Shown: positions 23,102 through 34,300 of the stretch, in pieces
Numbering within the stretch: position 1 is the stretch's first letter
Layout of the letters: each line of letters begins with the position of its first letter
NCBI GenBank assembly: GCA_030248135.1
Contig: JASANC010003143.1
Coordinates: 17,367-81,366, forward strand
Source of the DNA: Theristus sp. LFF4_11
Lineage: Eukaryota; Nematoda; Chromadorea; Monhysterida; Xyalidae
Reading direction: 5' to 3'
DNA: 64,000 nucleotides
Program-made: the position numbers and the translations under genes
The notes under the pieces: generated by a model
The model's database searches: none
What the model was told of the DNA's origin: nothing
The model's input: only the letters and a program-made list of their open reading frames with translations

Positions 23102-26055
23102 TCAATCACTGTCAAATAGAGTAGCGTTCAATGCTTGTAAAATCTTATCGTATACTCTTGTTCTAGCAACAATACTGAGCACAAAGTCCAGATGACTCAA
23201 ATCGGTGTAATGAACCGCCTCGAACGAACGCAATTTTGGCAACAAATTACGCGAGACGTCGTCCACCGTTGCAAATTCGTCTGCGTCACTGTAGAACAAA
23301 ACTGTGCGTGTCTCGATCTTTGACACGTCGAACTCGGGCGGATGCAGCTGAAAGGGCGGGTGTTTGAAAAACAGGTTTTAAAGTTTAGCAAAGTGTAGTT
23401 TGTGTCCTGATTTTTAGGGTGCTATACATACCTATGTACCGTCTATCTCAATAACATATCCAACTACCCAACTACAGTACGGCCGAATAAAGGAGGCAGT
23501 TCATCAAGGCGGGATCCGTCGCAGACTAGGAGTTGTCTTTTTCAAAATGCAAACATAATTCCCAATCATGTGTGCAACGGAAAAAGAATGAACAAAAGAA
23601 TAGCTCGGATGATCCGTTAGTTAAAAAAACGCGTCAAACTTGGCACACAATATGATTTCTGAGCGTCTTTTTTCTTACATTCAAAATTCGCGCGCTCCTT
23701 GAACCCTGAAAAAAGCTGCCTTGTTTAATCGGCCATACCGTACAGTGTAGCTGATTGATTGGTTGATGCATGCATTCTGTGTATGAATTGCTGAGAATCG
23801 CGGAGTTCGGCTTGCACAGAATGCATGCATCACGTGACCACCAATCAATCAAAATCAGCTAGTTGAATATGTGATTTGGTTAGGGTAGACAGACACTAAC
23901 TAGTGGGACTGGGGTGAAAAACACATGCTGTATTATTGTTTAAGAAGTTTTTTTGGCAAAAAAGTGTCCCGCTCTGAGAAAAGCCGCACAGCTAACACAA
24001 AAAAGCTGAATCCTCAAAGCGACGGCGCCGCAAAATTGAATTGCTGCACAATTTATGAAACGTTTTAATGTATCCCAACCTCGTTCAAAGGCACTGAGTC
24101 TAGATACTAAAAGAACGAAGAATAGTACCAGCATCTAAAGGGCTTTGCCTGAAACAAACTCCAAAATTTGCACCTTACCTACCTGCTTGTAGTGCCACAG
24201 ATTACCCAAGTACCCGTAGTTATAGCGCTCGAACTTCTTCGACTCGACCATTTGACCGAAATGCGCAATGTTCTTCACTGACGTGTCGTCTGGATGCTGC
24301 TCCAGTATTAATGGAAGCGTGGTCTGTACAAACAAACCACGAGATAATGGAACAACAAAACAACAACAAAAACAAAAAGACCGTTTCCGACCTTATTCAT
24401 GAACGCCTTGTTCTCGGGTCCAATGAAGAACATCAGCAGATTCGAGCAGGCATCCAGCCAGGTGGTGCTGTTCAAACAAAATGGTCGCACGTAGTCCAGC
24501 ACCCAAGTGACGTCGCCAGACGAATAGTCGCCCCACAGGTTGAGCCATGCCTGCGCACTATGTTTTACGTAAAACATTTGACGTTGAAAGACAAGATCGT
24601 GTAAAAGCTTACGTGCTTCTACTGATATAATATTATCAATTTTTATGTTCTGCGACTGAATTGGTTTGCGGACGAGAAACTAGTTTCATTCGTTATGTGG
24701 CAATTCAAAGTCGCCTAAATGACTCGGCCCTATTTAGCGGACTCGGATCACTTTGCCAATTTTGAATTCCCGCGTCATTCATGAAACTGTTTATCTATCT
24801 ATGCGCGCATTGAGTCTCGGGACCAAAATAAAAGATCATACCTTGATTTCCCACGTGAACGGCGCCAACAGACGAACAGGCGATCTCAAATGAGCAACCG
24901 TGGCAACCGGCGCCAGAGCAAAGAACACTTTTATCTGTTCAACAAAAGAAAACGATAAAAGCAGAATTTAATTAAGTCGGAAATGCTAGTTTTACTTGTT
25001 ATTGCTAGTCTGAATTGCCACACTAGCTTTACCTTTTCTCCAAAACTCGGATCCTCAGAAAGTTTCGCAAACGCGATCAGCGTCCCTTGCGAGTGTCCAA
25101 CGTAGTAGAGGTGCGACTGTTTGGTCACATTCAGCGCGAGATCCACCGCCGCCGGCAAATCGAACTCTGCCATTTGCTCCCAACTGCAAAATCGAAGTCA
25201 GAATAAAGCAGAACGAAAGCTAACACAGCAGCACGTGCACATGCCGAACCTGAAATTCCAAAACTTCCGATCCGTACGCTTGTATTTCACGTGACGTTGC
25301 GCATACGAACTGCCACGGCTGTTCGACAGCCAAACATCATAATTAGCGTCGGCCAACACAAAAGCTGCGTCGAAATTCCAACAAGACCAACGTGAACAAG
25401 TGATACTTTTGGTCAATTTCACAAAAAAACGACCGGAAGAGCTCCACTAAATTACGAATAAACAAAAACACTCAAACGCCAACCCAAACTTTGCTCCGGC
25501 AGGTTGTCGATCCAATCGACACAACTCGACGCCAGTCCATGCTGTAGCAGCACCACTCGTTTACCGCGCTTGCCCGGTGTTTTGTTTCTGCCTGCGGGAA
25601 TTCGAAAAAGCGTCAAAACATAGCCGTCCTCTGTGATGACGTCGTGTCGCTCCACGTTGTAGCCCCATCGGCGGATTAAAAATTCCTGAAAAACAAGCAG
25701 AAAGAAACTGCAAAGGAAAAGGATGGTAAAATTTAACACATGCCAGAAACTCACGCCATTCTGTGTCATTTCTCAGTCTCGGATCGGATCCATTCTTATC
25801 TGCGCCCCCCCCCCCCTCCAGTTTTTGGACTGAAACAACTGTGAACTCACGGGGCTGGGAAGTGTGGTTGACGACGCCGCGACAACCGGAGTCAGAAGAA
25901 CACTTATTGCCAAAAATAAGAAAAATTTTACCCGACTGTTGGCTTTTTGTCGTTTCGGATCCAAATCCATCAAAAGCGCAAAAAACTAAATAAATGAACG
26001 GAAAGACAAAAGCAGCTACAACCTCTAACCATAGTTCCAAGGAGTGGGACGGCAT
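23102..26055 (-). CDS. LIPA: Acid lipase, LIPA/gastric lipase family
   Basis: Alpha/beta-hydrolase of the acid lipase family, which hydrolyses triacylglycerols or cholesteryl esters in lysosomes or secretions. Exons (minus): 26,055-25,932; 25,771-25,755; 25,685-25,484; 25,364-25,250; 25,183-25,033; 24,934-24,842; 24,550-24,392; 24,323-24,183; 23,347-23,102, giving 415 aa (human LIPA is 399). From the third exon on, all junctions are GT-AG and phase-consistent and the protein aligns end to end. Visible motifs are [18 protein letters not shown] (N-terminal domain), [12 protein letters not shown] (oxyanion region), nucleophile elbow GHSQG (Ser about 184), Asp about 357 in SDADEF and His about 386 in LSHLDF. 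The first two exons are inferred: a hydrophobic leader followed by a 17-nt microexon. An alternative leader ([17 protein letters not shown]...) lies in another frame at 25,970 but runs into a stop. Assignment within the family (LIPA, LIPF or paralogue) is not resolved. Confidence 0.92.
23477..23740. mobile_element. MITE family E, copy 2 (inverted)
   Basis: Begins GGCCGAATAAAGGAGGCAG and ends TTAATCGGCCATA. The interior is the reverse complement of 22,365-22,641, including AATTCCCAATCATGTG. It lies directly beside a MITE A copy. Confidence 0.7.
23741..23890. mobile_element. MITE family A, copy 3 (diverged)
   Basis: Fold-back with TAGCTGATTGATTGGTTG and CAATCAATCAAAATCAGCTA arms and the GCATGCATTCTGTG centre. 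The outer ends are decayed. Confidence 0.65.
24630..24840. mobile_element. MITE family B in lipase intron 6
   Basis: Palindromic element with TTCTGCGACTGAATTGG at one end and CATTGAGTCTCGGGACC at the other. Its outer edge (TATGATCTTTTATTTTGG on the minus strand) coincides with the splice donor of lipase exon 6, so the element supplies intron positions from +2 or +3 onward. Confidence 0.75.
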
Positions 26056-26325
26056 ATTGATCTCCGTTGCCGTCCCACACCTTTGTTTACGTTTCCCGCA
26101 CGCTCAGCAAGTTTGTTTCTGCTTATTTCAAGAAAATGTCAATGTCATTAGCCAAAAACCGTCAAAGTAAACAAAACAAAACGTACGCAACTGTTTTTTT
26201 ATCAGCGATGTGTGCTGGGCTGGTGAACTTGAACATTGCGAATTGTAGGCTCAAAAGTCCAGAGAAAAGATAAAGTTACATCATGGTGATGATAAAAAAA
26301 GCAACGTCAACAAAATACACCACAC
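26056..26325. promoter_or_regulatory. Probable lipase upstream region
   Basis: About 270 bp between the inferred lipase start and the first base of the hAT-like element. No TATA box or other definite element is seen; the assignment as promoter rests on position only. Confidence 0.3.
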
Positions 26326-28135
26326 TAGGGTTAGGGGCTTTGAAAAAAAAAATTTTTATTATTTTTTTTGTTTTTTTTTTAAATTTGGATTTTTTTTTCA
26401 AATTTAAAAAAAAATTTTAAAAATTTTTCTTCTACTTTGCTCTGAAAATTCGATTTATGGCATAATTTTTTGAAAGTTCAAACCAAATTTTCTTCCCAAC
26501 TTCTTTGTGTGCTTAGGTACATGTAGAGATGTAAGGGTCAAAAAAAAATTTTTTTTTTTTAATTTTTTTTTTTAAAAAAAAAGTAAAAAAAAATGAGCAT
26601 TTTTTTTTTTATTTTTTTTATTAAAAATTTTTGAAATTTTTTCTTTAATATGCCCTGAAAATGCCGTTTTTGGCATAATTTTTCGAAAGTTCAACAAAAA
26701 TTTTCTTTGACTTTACCTTGTCACTTAGTCTTCAACGCTGCAGGTGGTATTCTGGATTGATTTATCGACTGTTTTCAGCCTTGGTGAGTGATGATCGACT
26801 CGCGCATTGAAGTACTTGAGCGTCGCAAAGGCTAGTTCAACAAATTCCGATGTCGCTAAGGTGAGATAGAAGCAGAGAACTCACATATTTACGCATCGTT
26901 TTTCAGGATCTCGAAAGGTGGAAATTGCACTGTCTGCCACTGCAAGCGTAACTTCGTTGGTTGCTCGTTGCTGTTTCGCCTCGTGTCGTCAGCGTGATCA
27001 CACCGGTTTGTTGTGGAACTTGTTTCCATGTTATTTGAGGTGAATTGAGAGGCAAAACACGAGACGTGATGTCGTCGGTGGGAAAATGGGGTCGCCGAAA
27101 CCAAGTCTGAAATTTTCACCCTCCTCCCATATGAGTGGGGGTCATATGGTAAGTCGGTGGCTCCTCAGATGGTGATATTCGGACTCCCTGAAAAATTCTG
27201 AACAACTTTCATTTTAAAAAAAAAAATTTTAAAAAAAAAATTTTTTTTTTTTAAAAAGAAAAAAAATAGAAAATTTTTTTTTCTTGACATCTCTAGGTAC
27301 ATGTCATTATTTGGTCATTTTGACCGACGTACTCCATGTTTTTTGATTTGGATGACTTCTAGAGTCAATTTTTAGCGTTGAAATGACTTAACTGAATTGA
27401 AATATCGTTTCAGAAATCGTTTTCTTGCAACTTAGAACATGTTTTTTCAGTCGGTAGGCCATGAGATGAACATGATATTTTGTTGATTGGCGTATGTTAT
27501 AGGTCTACAATGGAGTTGTGCGATATATTGTTAAACAATTGGAGCGGAGATGTTGGTTAATACCACATCACACGACCGTTTTTCAGATACCCGATAACAT
27601 GGCCACATGTTAAAACTTGCGTGCTGAGCTAAACTAACGTGTTAAACTAGCGTCTGTCAGTTGCCCGCAACGTGATCGCGAAATCATGGTACGTGTTTTC
27701 GATACGATGATTTGAAGAGTGGGCTCTCGCCATGTGGCAGATAGCATAGCTGGTTGAACCTGAAAGTAAGTGTCTTGGGGGGGTGGGCGACCGGGTCGAC
27801 AGGGGTTGCCGACTTAGCTACAGCAAACAGGAATTTTTGAACACAGTCAAATTTTGGTAATTTTCTAAAGAGGAACAACTAAGAACGGTTCAATATTCAA
27901 GTACACGTCGAAAATTGTCCTGTTTTACTGTTGAAAATGCAACTTTCCCTCTATGAAATGGACATAATTTCAATAAAACACGATTTTCGCTCTTATAGTT
28001 TTCCGGATCGTTCTGAAAATAGTCTAGATGAACTCAGCTCGACGAGACGCTTCGAACAAACCAACTTGTAAAAAAATTAAAAAATTTTTTTTTTTAATTT
28101 AAAAAAAAATTCGGATTTTTTTCCCCTTAACCCTA
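26326..28135. mobile_element. hAT-like element H1, interrupted by H2
   Basis: Termini are TAGGGTTAGGGG and its complement, flanked by the exact 8-bp duplication CACCACAC at 26,318-26,325 and 28,136-28,143. The interior from about 27,300 to 28,060 is the reverse complement of 5,640-6,430 in the other H1 copy. There is no transposase frame. It occupies most of the intergenic space between the divergent lipase and XPNPEP1 genes and is itself split by a second hAT-like element. Confidence 0.9.
26524..27295. mobile_element. hAT-like element H2 nested in H1
   Basis: Termini are TAGAGATGTAAGG and the complement of TAGAGATGTCAAG, flanked by the exact 8-bp duplication GGTACATG at 26,516-26,523 and 27,296-27,303. 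Contains a C-x2-C-like remnant ([16 protein letters not shown]) after a plausible small intron, suggesting descent from an element with a zinc-finger-bearing transposase. A second copy is at 35,099-36,583. Confidence 0.9.
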
Positions 28136-28353
28136 CACCACACTGAGGAAACGATACCTTAGTTTTTTGCAATCTTGCTCAAAGCAACTTCTTCGAGCAA
28201 AAAAACAATCTTGTGATCCTTAACGCATTTTCAGAAGGAAATACAGTTTTTGGTGCGTAAAATTTGTATTTTTCATCAATTAAAAAATCTCGAGTAAAAT
28301 TTTTTTAAGTTTGAAGAAAGTTCGAACTCTTCGTTTACACAAAAAAATCCACA
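28136..28353 (+). promoter_or_regulatory. Probable XPNPEP1 promoter / 5'UTR
   Basis: About 218 bp between the end of the hAT-like element and the XPNPEP1 start codon. No TATA box is evident. The functional label is inferred from position. Confidence 0.3.
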
Positions 28354-31300
28354 ATGGCGAAAAGCACCGGCGGGATCCTGCAGCGTTTGCGCGTTTTGAT
28401 GCGCGATTTGAATCATGTCTCCGAAAGATTGGATGCATATTTTGTGCCAATGGTTGACGCACATCAGGTTGGTCCGCTGGTTTTGCTCTGTGGGTTTTTG
28501 GATTTCTCAGCTTTCTGATTTCTTGAAACAGCTTGACGGAAATTCGACAAACGAGATCGTGTCGTTTGCTTGATTGGATGATTGCTATTGCTTTGTTTTC
28601 TTCAATCAAAAATTGCGATTTCATCGATTGTTTTGTTCACAGAGCGAATACATCGCGTCGTGTGATAAGCGGCTGCAGTTTGTCAGCGGGTTTTCGGGGA
28701 GTCGTGGTTTTGGGGTGGTCACGTTGAGTCAGGCGGCGATGTGGACGGATGGACGCTATTTCATACAGGTTCTGAATAAACGTTCTCTTTGGTCAATTTT
28801 GGTGAAAGTGTTGGAGGAGAGCAAGAAAAACTGTTTGGCGCTGTCGAACAACCGTTAAAATTGTAACTTGTTGTTTCTGTTGGTTTGTCCTTGTGGTTTT
28901 GTGATACGAATTGCAGCCGTGAACATCGTTGTTTTCGTTCGGCTCCGAACTCCAATGAGATTGGGGCGCTGGGGAGGATGTAAACAGTTGGAGCAATAAA
29001 TCAGGTTGATAGGTAGCAAAACCGCTTAAAAAGATAAAAACAGGTTAATCACAAACTTAAAAACAACAAAAAATCACAGGCGAAACGCGAAATGGACGAG
29101 AATTGGACGCTGATGCGAGAGAACGTTGAAGGGACGCCGACGGTCGAGCGGTTCACGCGTGATTCGCTGTCGCCCGGCGCTCACGTCGGCGTCGATCCGC
29201 TACTAATGGCGGACGGTGAGTTTTCTGGAGCTGGAGCCTTCTTGTCTGCTTTTTTTCTCACGAACTCTAAACCAAGTGTGACGTCAGTAGGACATTATAA
29301 ATTTTTTTTTGTGAACTGTCCGAATTCTAAAACTCAATCTAGTCAACTAAACTTGTTTAAAAAAAACAGAACGCCACAGAAACCGTTTGTCGCGTCTGAA
29401 GCGCATGTGTAGGACTTTCGTCTACCGTTCTGTAGGTGGACAGTTCGTACCCCGCTGCGGACAAGACACGCAATGGAGAAACTAAAGTGACCAACAACAA
29501 CTAATGATCTACTCCCTCCTGAGCCGAGGGTAAATTGGGCTTTGGGCAGTATTGCCCGTTTCCGCCGGAATTCGGTACCTTATAGTTTCCGGAACCGGCG
29601 CGCGAACAAATACAAAAAAAAATAAAAAGTTTTCAGACGAGTTCCGCCGTTATCAACACTCGCTGCAGCTGGCCGGCATTCGCCTGTTGCCCGTTTCCGA
29701 GAATCTGGTCGATCTCGTCTGGGCGGACGAACGGCCGCCGTTTCCGACGGCGCCGTTGATTGTGTTACCCGTGTCACTGACCGGAAGGAGTTGGCAGGTG
29801 TGTGCGTGGGAAAGAAATCAGTCGTGAGCGGGGCGGGGGTTCTGGCTCTGCGGCCTTACCAGGAACAGGCGGGGCGGAGCCGCGGAACAGGCAAAGAAGC
29901 CCCCTGACTTTACCGGCATACTCAAAGTTTGGGCCAGGAATTCCCTAACTGTACCAGCATACATGCATATAAATCTCAAATTATGTTTCCGGCATACCTT
30001 ATTTTCGGCAATTTTCTAGTTTACCAGGAACAGGCCAGAGAAAGGCTCCCGTGCACCTCTGGGTGAAATTGCGATTGCATTAGAGAAACCCGGCCGATTT
30101 TTCTCGTCATTCATTACTGAAAAAAGTGCGGAACCGATTTGAATATTGTGTGGTTTTTTGTCCTTTAACAGGATAAAGTGACCGAGACGCGGAAACGAAT
30201 GAACGAAAACAATGCAACGCTGTTGGTGCTCAGTGCGTTGGATGAAATTGCGTGTGAGTATCGAAAAAACGCAAATTTTAATTCGTATATCGGGTTAATA
30301 TTTACAACAAATACCGAGTATAGCAAACCGGATGATGAGATTGGGACGTGTGTGTAGTTAGGTTATATCGAGACCCAGCACGATCGAGGATTGGTTTTGG
30401 GTATTGATTGTGCTGTAATCGTTTTTATTTACAGAGGTCAATCGAAAAAATTTGATTAGAATAGAAAAAATATTGCAGGGTTGTTCAATTTACGCGGTGC
30501 CGATATCGATTACAATCCGGTGTTCTTCGCATACTGTGTGCTTGGACTCGATTTTGTGAGGTGTGCGTGAGCCTGCCTCACAACTTTCTCTATGATGTTA
30601 GCATCAAACTTTCGTGTGATAGTAGCATCAACTTTCTTTGCTGCTGCAAGCTAATACGTTTGCAAACGTATGGAAAGAAAATTAGCTTTTATGCTTAATA
30701 CGGCAATTCAAAGCTTCGTAAAAGTGACCCAGTTGTCGTTCAGTTCGTATTTCAAGCGACTAGGATGACTTCAGCAGTTTTGAATTACCGCGTCTAGCAT
30801 GAAACGGATTTCCTGTCAGTGTCTGCGTGCATTGGGTCGCAGAACCAGAAAAAATATTGACCAGTTTCAATCCGACTGAATCTGGGTAATCTCAATTATT
30901 GAGCAACTCACAACCAGAACGTTTAAAAAAACAAATTCAAAATCCAACCAATCAGCAGTTCCGCCAAATTCGACTGCATTGCATGCTACCTGCCTTTCCG
31001 TTTGCCCAGCAGATGCGCAAAAAAGGCGGGGCCTCATCAGCGGTGTGTGCAGCCCTCTTGCACCACGTACACCTGTTATCGTTCACTTCTCACTGTTCCA
31101 GTCTGTTCATTCGCGAGGACAAACTGTCGCCGGAGCTGAAGTCGCATTTGAACTGTTTAAACGTGCAGAACGGCGAGCAATCGATGACCGACCTGACGCA
31201 GCCGTCCGTCCAATTGTATCCGTATGACGCTGTGCGCGATTACGTGGATAAATTTCGAAAGGAATACGTTTGCGGCACGATTGACAAGGTGCGTTGTGTG

Positions 31301-34300
31301 CGCTTGAGAGGTGCTCTGCGGAGCGTGTTTTTTTGTAAAATGATCCTCACATACAGTCGAACTCTAAATTATGGGGAATCAGCTGATTGGTTGCCGTTGG
31401 TGATCACGTGCATGCGTGCTTTCTGTGCAAACCCAACTCCGCCCACACAGCCATTTCTGCACAGAAAGCACGCATCACGTGATCACCAACGACGTCGCTG
31501 ATTCCCTATAATTTAGAGTTCGACTGTACAACGCTGAAATAGATACGGTTTAACGTGTGCAGTTAAGAAGATATTGTTTTTGTACCTTAGCCGTGCTGTT
31601 TTATTCTTGCAGTTTTATCAGAGTTTCCTGCTTTTCGCAGACGAAAGTGAATCGATGATTTTCGGATAGTTATAGTGATACCTCATTTGTGACGTTTCTT
31701 TTGGTGCGCGCTGATTGGTTGCGCACTCAAGGAGATGGCCAATCATGTTAAATTTGAAACTCGAAAGCACTTTACTCAAAATTAAAATTTCAATCAGAAA
31801 CACCAGAAGGAATACTTCAGGTCTGGCTACCAGTCGAGTCAACCAGTCACGCGATTGCCAGCCTCATTCCAATGGTAAGTTTTGTGTTAAATTTGGGGTG
31901 ACTTGACATTTTATGTGTCATTTTTATGGATAGATCAATTTCATCAAGTTTTTATGATTTCGTTTTTTTTGCAGGATAATCGATTAGCGGAGATGTCGCC
32001 CATTCAAATGGCGAAAGCGCAAAAGAATGAGATTGAACTGCTGGGAATGCGAAATTGTCACGTCCGTTTGTTTCGCGTTTCTTTTCGTTTTTTGTCACTA
32101 ATTTTGTTTTTGTATTTGTGTTTTGTATTGAATCTCGTGCTCTTTATTGATTTCGAAAACCGGAAACGAACATCCGGTGGGTTTCACGGGAATTATGTTT
32201 TTCGATTGTTCAACTGTTTTCCTTCAACGTTTGTTCAATATTTTCCTTCAGTTACGTGATGCGGTTGCGCATTGTGAGTTTCTGTATTGGCTGGAAAAGA
32301 AGATGACGCTAAATCCGGCGAACAACAGCCAGTCAGAGCCGCCCACTGAGTGCTCAGGTGAAGAAGAGAGCAGTTGAAAAATAAAACTGATAATTCATAA
32401 ATTCATACGTGGATTTGCTGTAACTACAGTCGAACTCTATATTATAGGCAATCAGCTGATTGGTTCGTGGTCATGTGATGCATGCTTTTCGTGCAGGCAG
32501 ACTCCGCCTCCACAACAAGCCCTGCAGAGAAAGCACTGATCACGTGACCACCAACCAATCAGATGATTGCTTGCAATTTTGAGGTGCAATTCAACTGTAT
32601 CTATGCAACAAATCTGATTTGAATGCAAATGTTGATTTTTTTGGGGAATGAAACGCTGGTCAGACGGACCGTGGGTGAGCTGAGTGCAGTTTTCCTTTAC
32701 ACTTCCAAGTTAATAGCAGGAAAAAACTTGATGGACAGTCCATCAAGTTTTTTCCTGCTACTAACTTGGAAGTATGGACACCCCACCTGGCATTCTCTGT
32801 TCGCTTCTCGCGGTCAGCACTGGTTAGAGCCATCACTCAATGTGATGTTCGTTCTGTGCGTCCGCGCGACCATTCGAATAGCCGACGCAACGGTTTTTTT
32901 GTCGAGTGTGAAATTTGTTTCTAAATTCTTTGCACACCGGTTCCGGAAGCCATAAGGGACCAAACTCCGGCAGAAACAGGCAATACTGCCGCGAGTCGAA
33001 TTTACCGTCGGCTCTGGAGGGAGCAGCACATTTGGTGTTATTGGTCATATTTGTTTCTTCCCATGTGTCTCAAACGGACTGCATTGCAGCGGCCGCGCAG
33101 TTCGAGCAGCTCCGTCGCGAGCAGCACCTGTTCGTGTCGCTGTCGTTTCCGACGATTTCGGCCGTCGGCGGCCACGCGTCACAGCCGCACTACTCGACGC
33201 GCGCGCGCTCGGACGTGCCGCTGCGACGTGACAAACTCTACCTCTGCGACTCCGGCGCACAGTACAAGTGGGGCACGGTCGAACGGGGAAACTGTGGGCA
33301 AGCCGCTGATTGGCTGCTGGTCACGTGCATGATGCGTGTTCGTTCTGTGCAGGACGTCCCCATCCACCCAGAACAATGCACGCATCACCCACTGCACGTG
33401 TGCGTGCAACCAACTAATCAGCTAGCTGTATACAATTATACGGATGCAGTCCAGTGTAGTGTGTCAAAAACCGTTGAGAAAAACAACTCACTTTCCTACC
33501 CAGGGACGGCACGACGGACGTGACGCGGACGCTCTGTTTCGACGAGCAAACACGCCACGTGCGTCACTGTTACACGCTGGTGCTGAAGGGACACGCGCAA
33601 TTGGCGATGCTGAAGTTTCCGACCGGCGTCAATGGTAGCACGAGATTTTGTGCTGGGTTTTTTATGAAGAAAATTGGCTTTGTGTACTGGCGGTTCGTTG
33701 GGGTACATGATTGTCTTGTCAGAACGCTGCGCCAAGCGATTGACACCGAACCGGAGCCTGCGGTTAATACCGTTCACTTCGATCTTAGGCGTATAAAGGC
33801 GCGAAAAATTGCGTAAACGCCAAAACTGAAATTGAAAAAACAGTTTCTCCGTCCAATTCGCCTTTACTAGAATCGATTTCAGGCATGCGACTGGACACGA
33901 TGGCGCGTGTGCCCCTGTGGAATGTTGGCCTTGATTATCTGCATGGCACCGGCCATGGTGTCGGCCATTTCCTGAACGTACACGAAGGTCAGTCAGTGAT
34001 TGTTTTCATGCTTTCCGGGGTCCATCACAGTCGAACTGTAAATTCTAGGAAATCAGCGTCGTCGTTGGTGATTACGGTACGCATGCTTTCTGTGCAGGCA
34101 TTGCTGTGGGGGCGGAGTTTGGTTTACATAGAAAGCATACATCTCCCACGTGACCACCAACCGATCAGCTGATTCCCTAGAGTTCAACTGTAGTTCACAG
34201 AACATTCTTTCATTGAGGTCTTCTGAGTTTTAAAAGAAATCAGGATGGTTATCTTTCAGGCTTGTGCTAACTTTCTTTTCAGGACCAATGGGCATTGGCT

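Noticed and set aside
25561..25930. Reading through lipase intron sequence in the MPSHSL frame (…[17 protein letters not shown]…)
   Set aside because: It resembles the N-terminal lipase motif superficially, but no canonical GT-AG junction joins that frame to the exon at 25,685.
26889..27119. 76-codon frame as a gene
   Set aside because: It lies wholly inside the H2 hAT-like element and recurs in the 35-36 kb copy.
31602..31820. Earlier AG acceptors (for example TCTTGCAG at about 31,611) as the start of XPNPEP1 exon 8
   Set aside because: They give stop codons or the wrong frame; the acceptor at 31,820 yields DKVWLPVES, which matches the family exactly.
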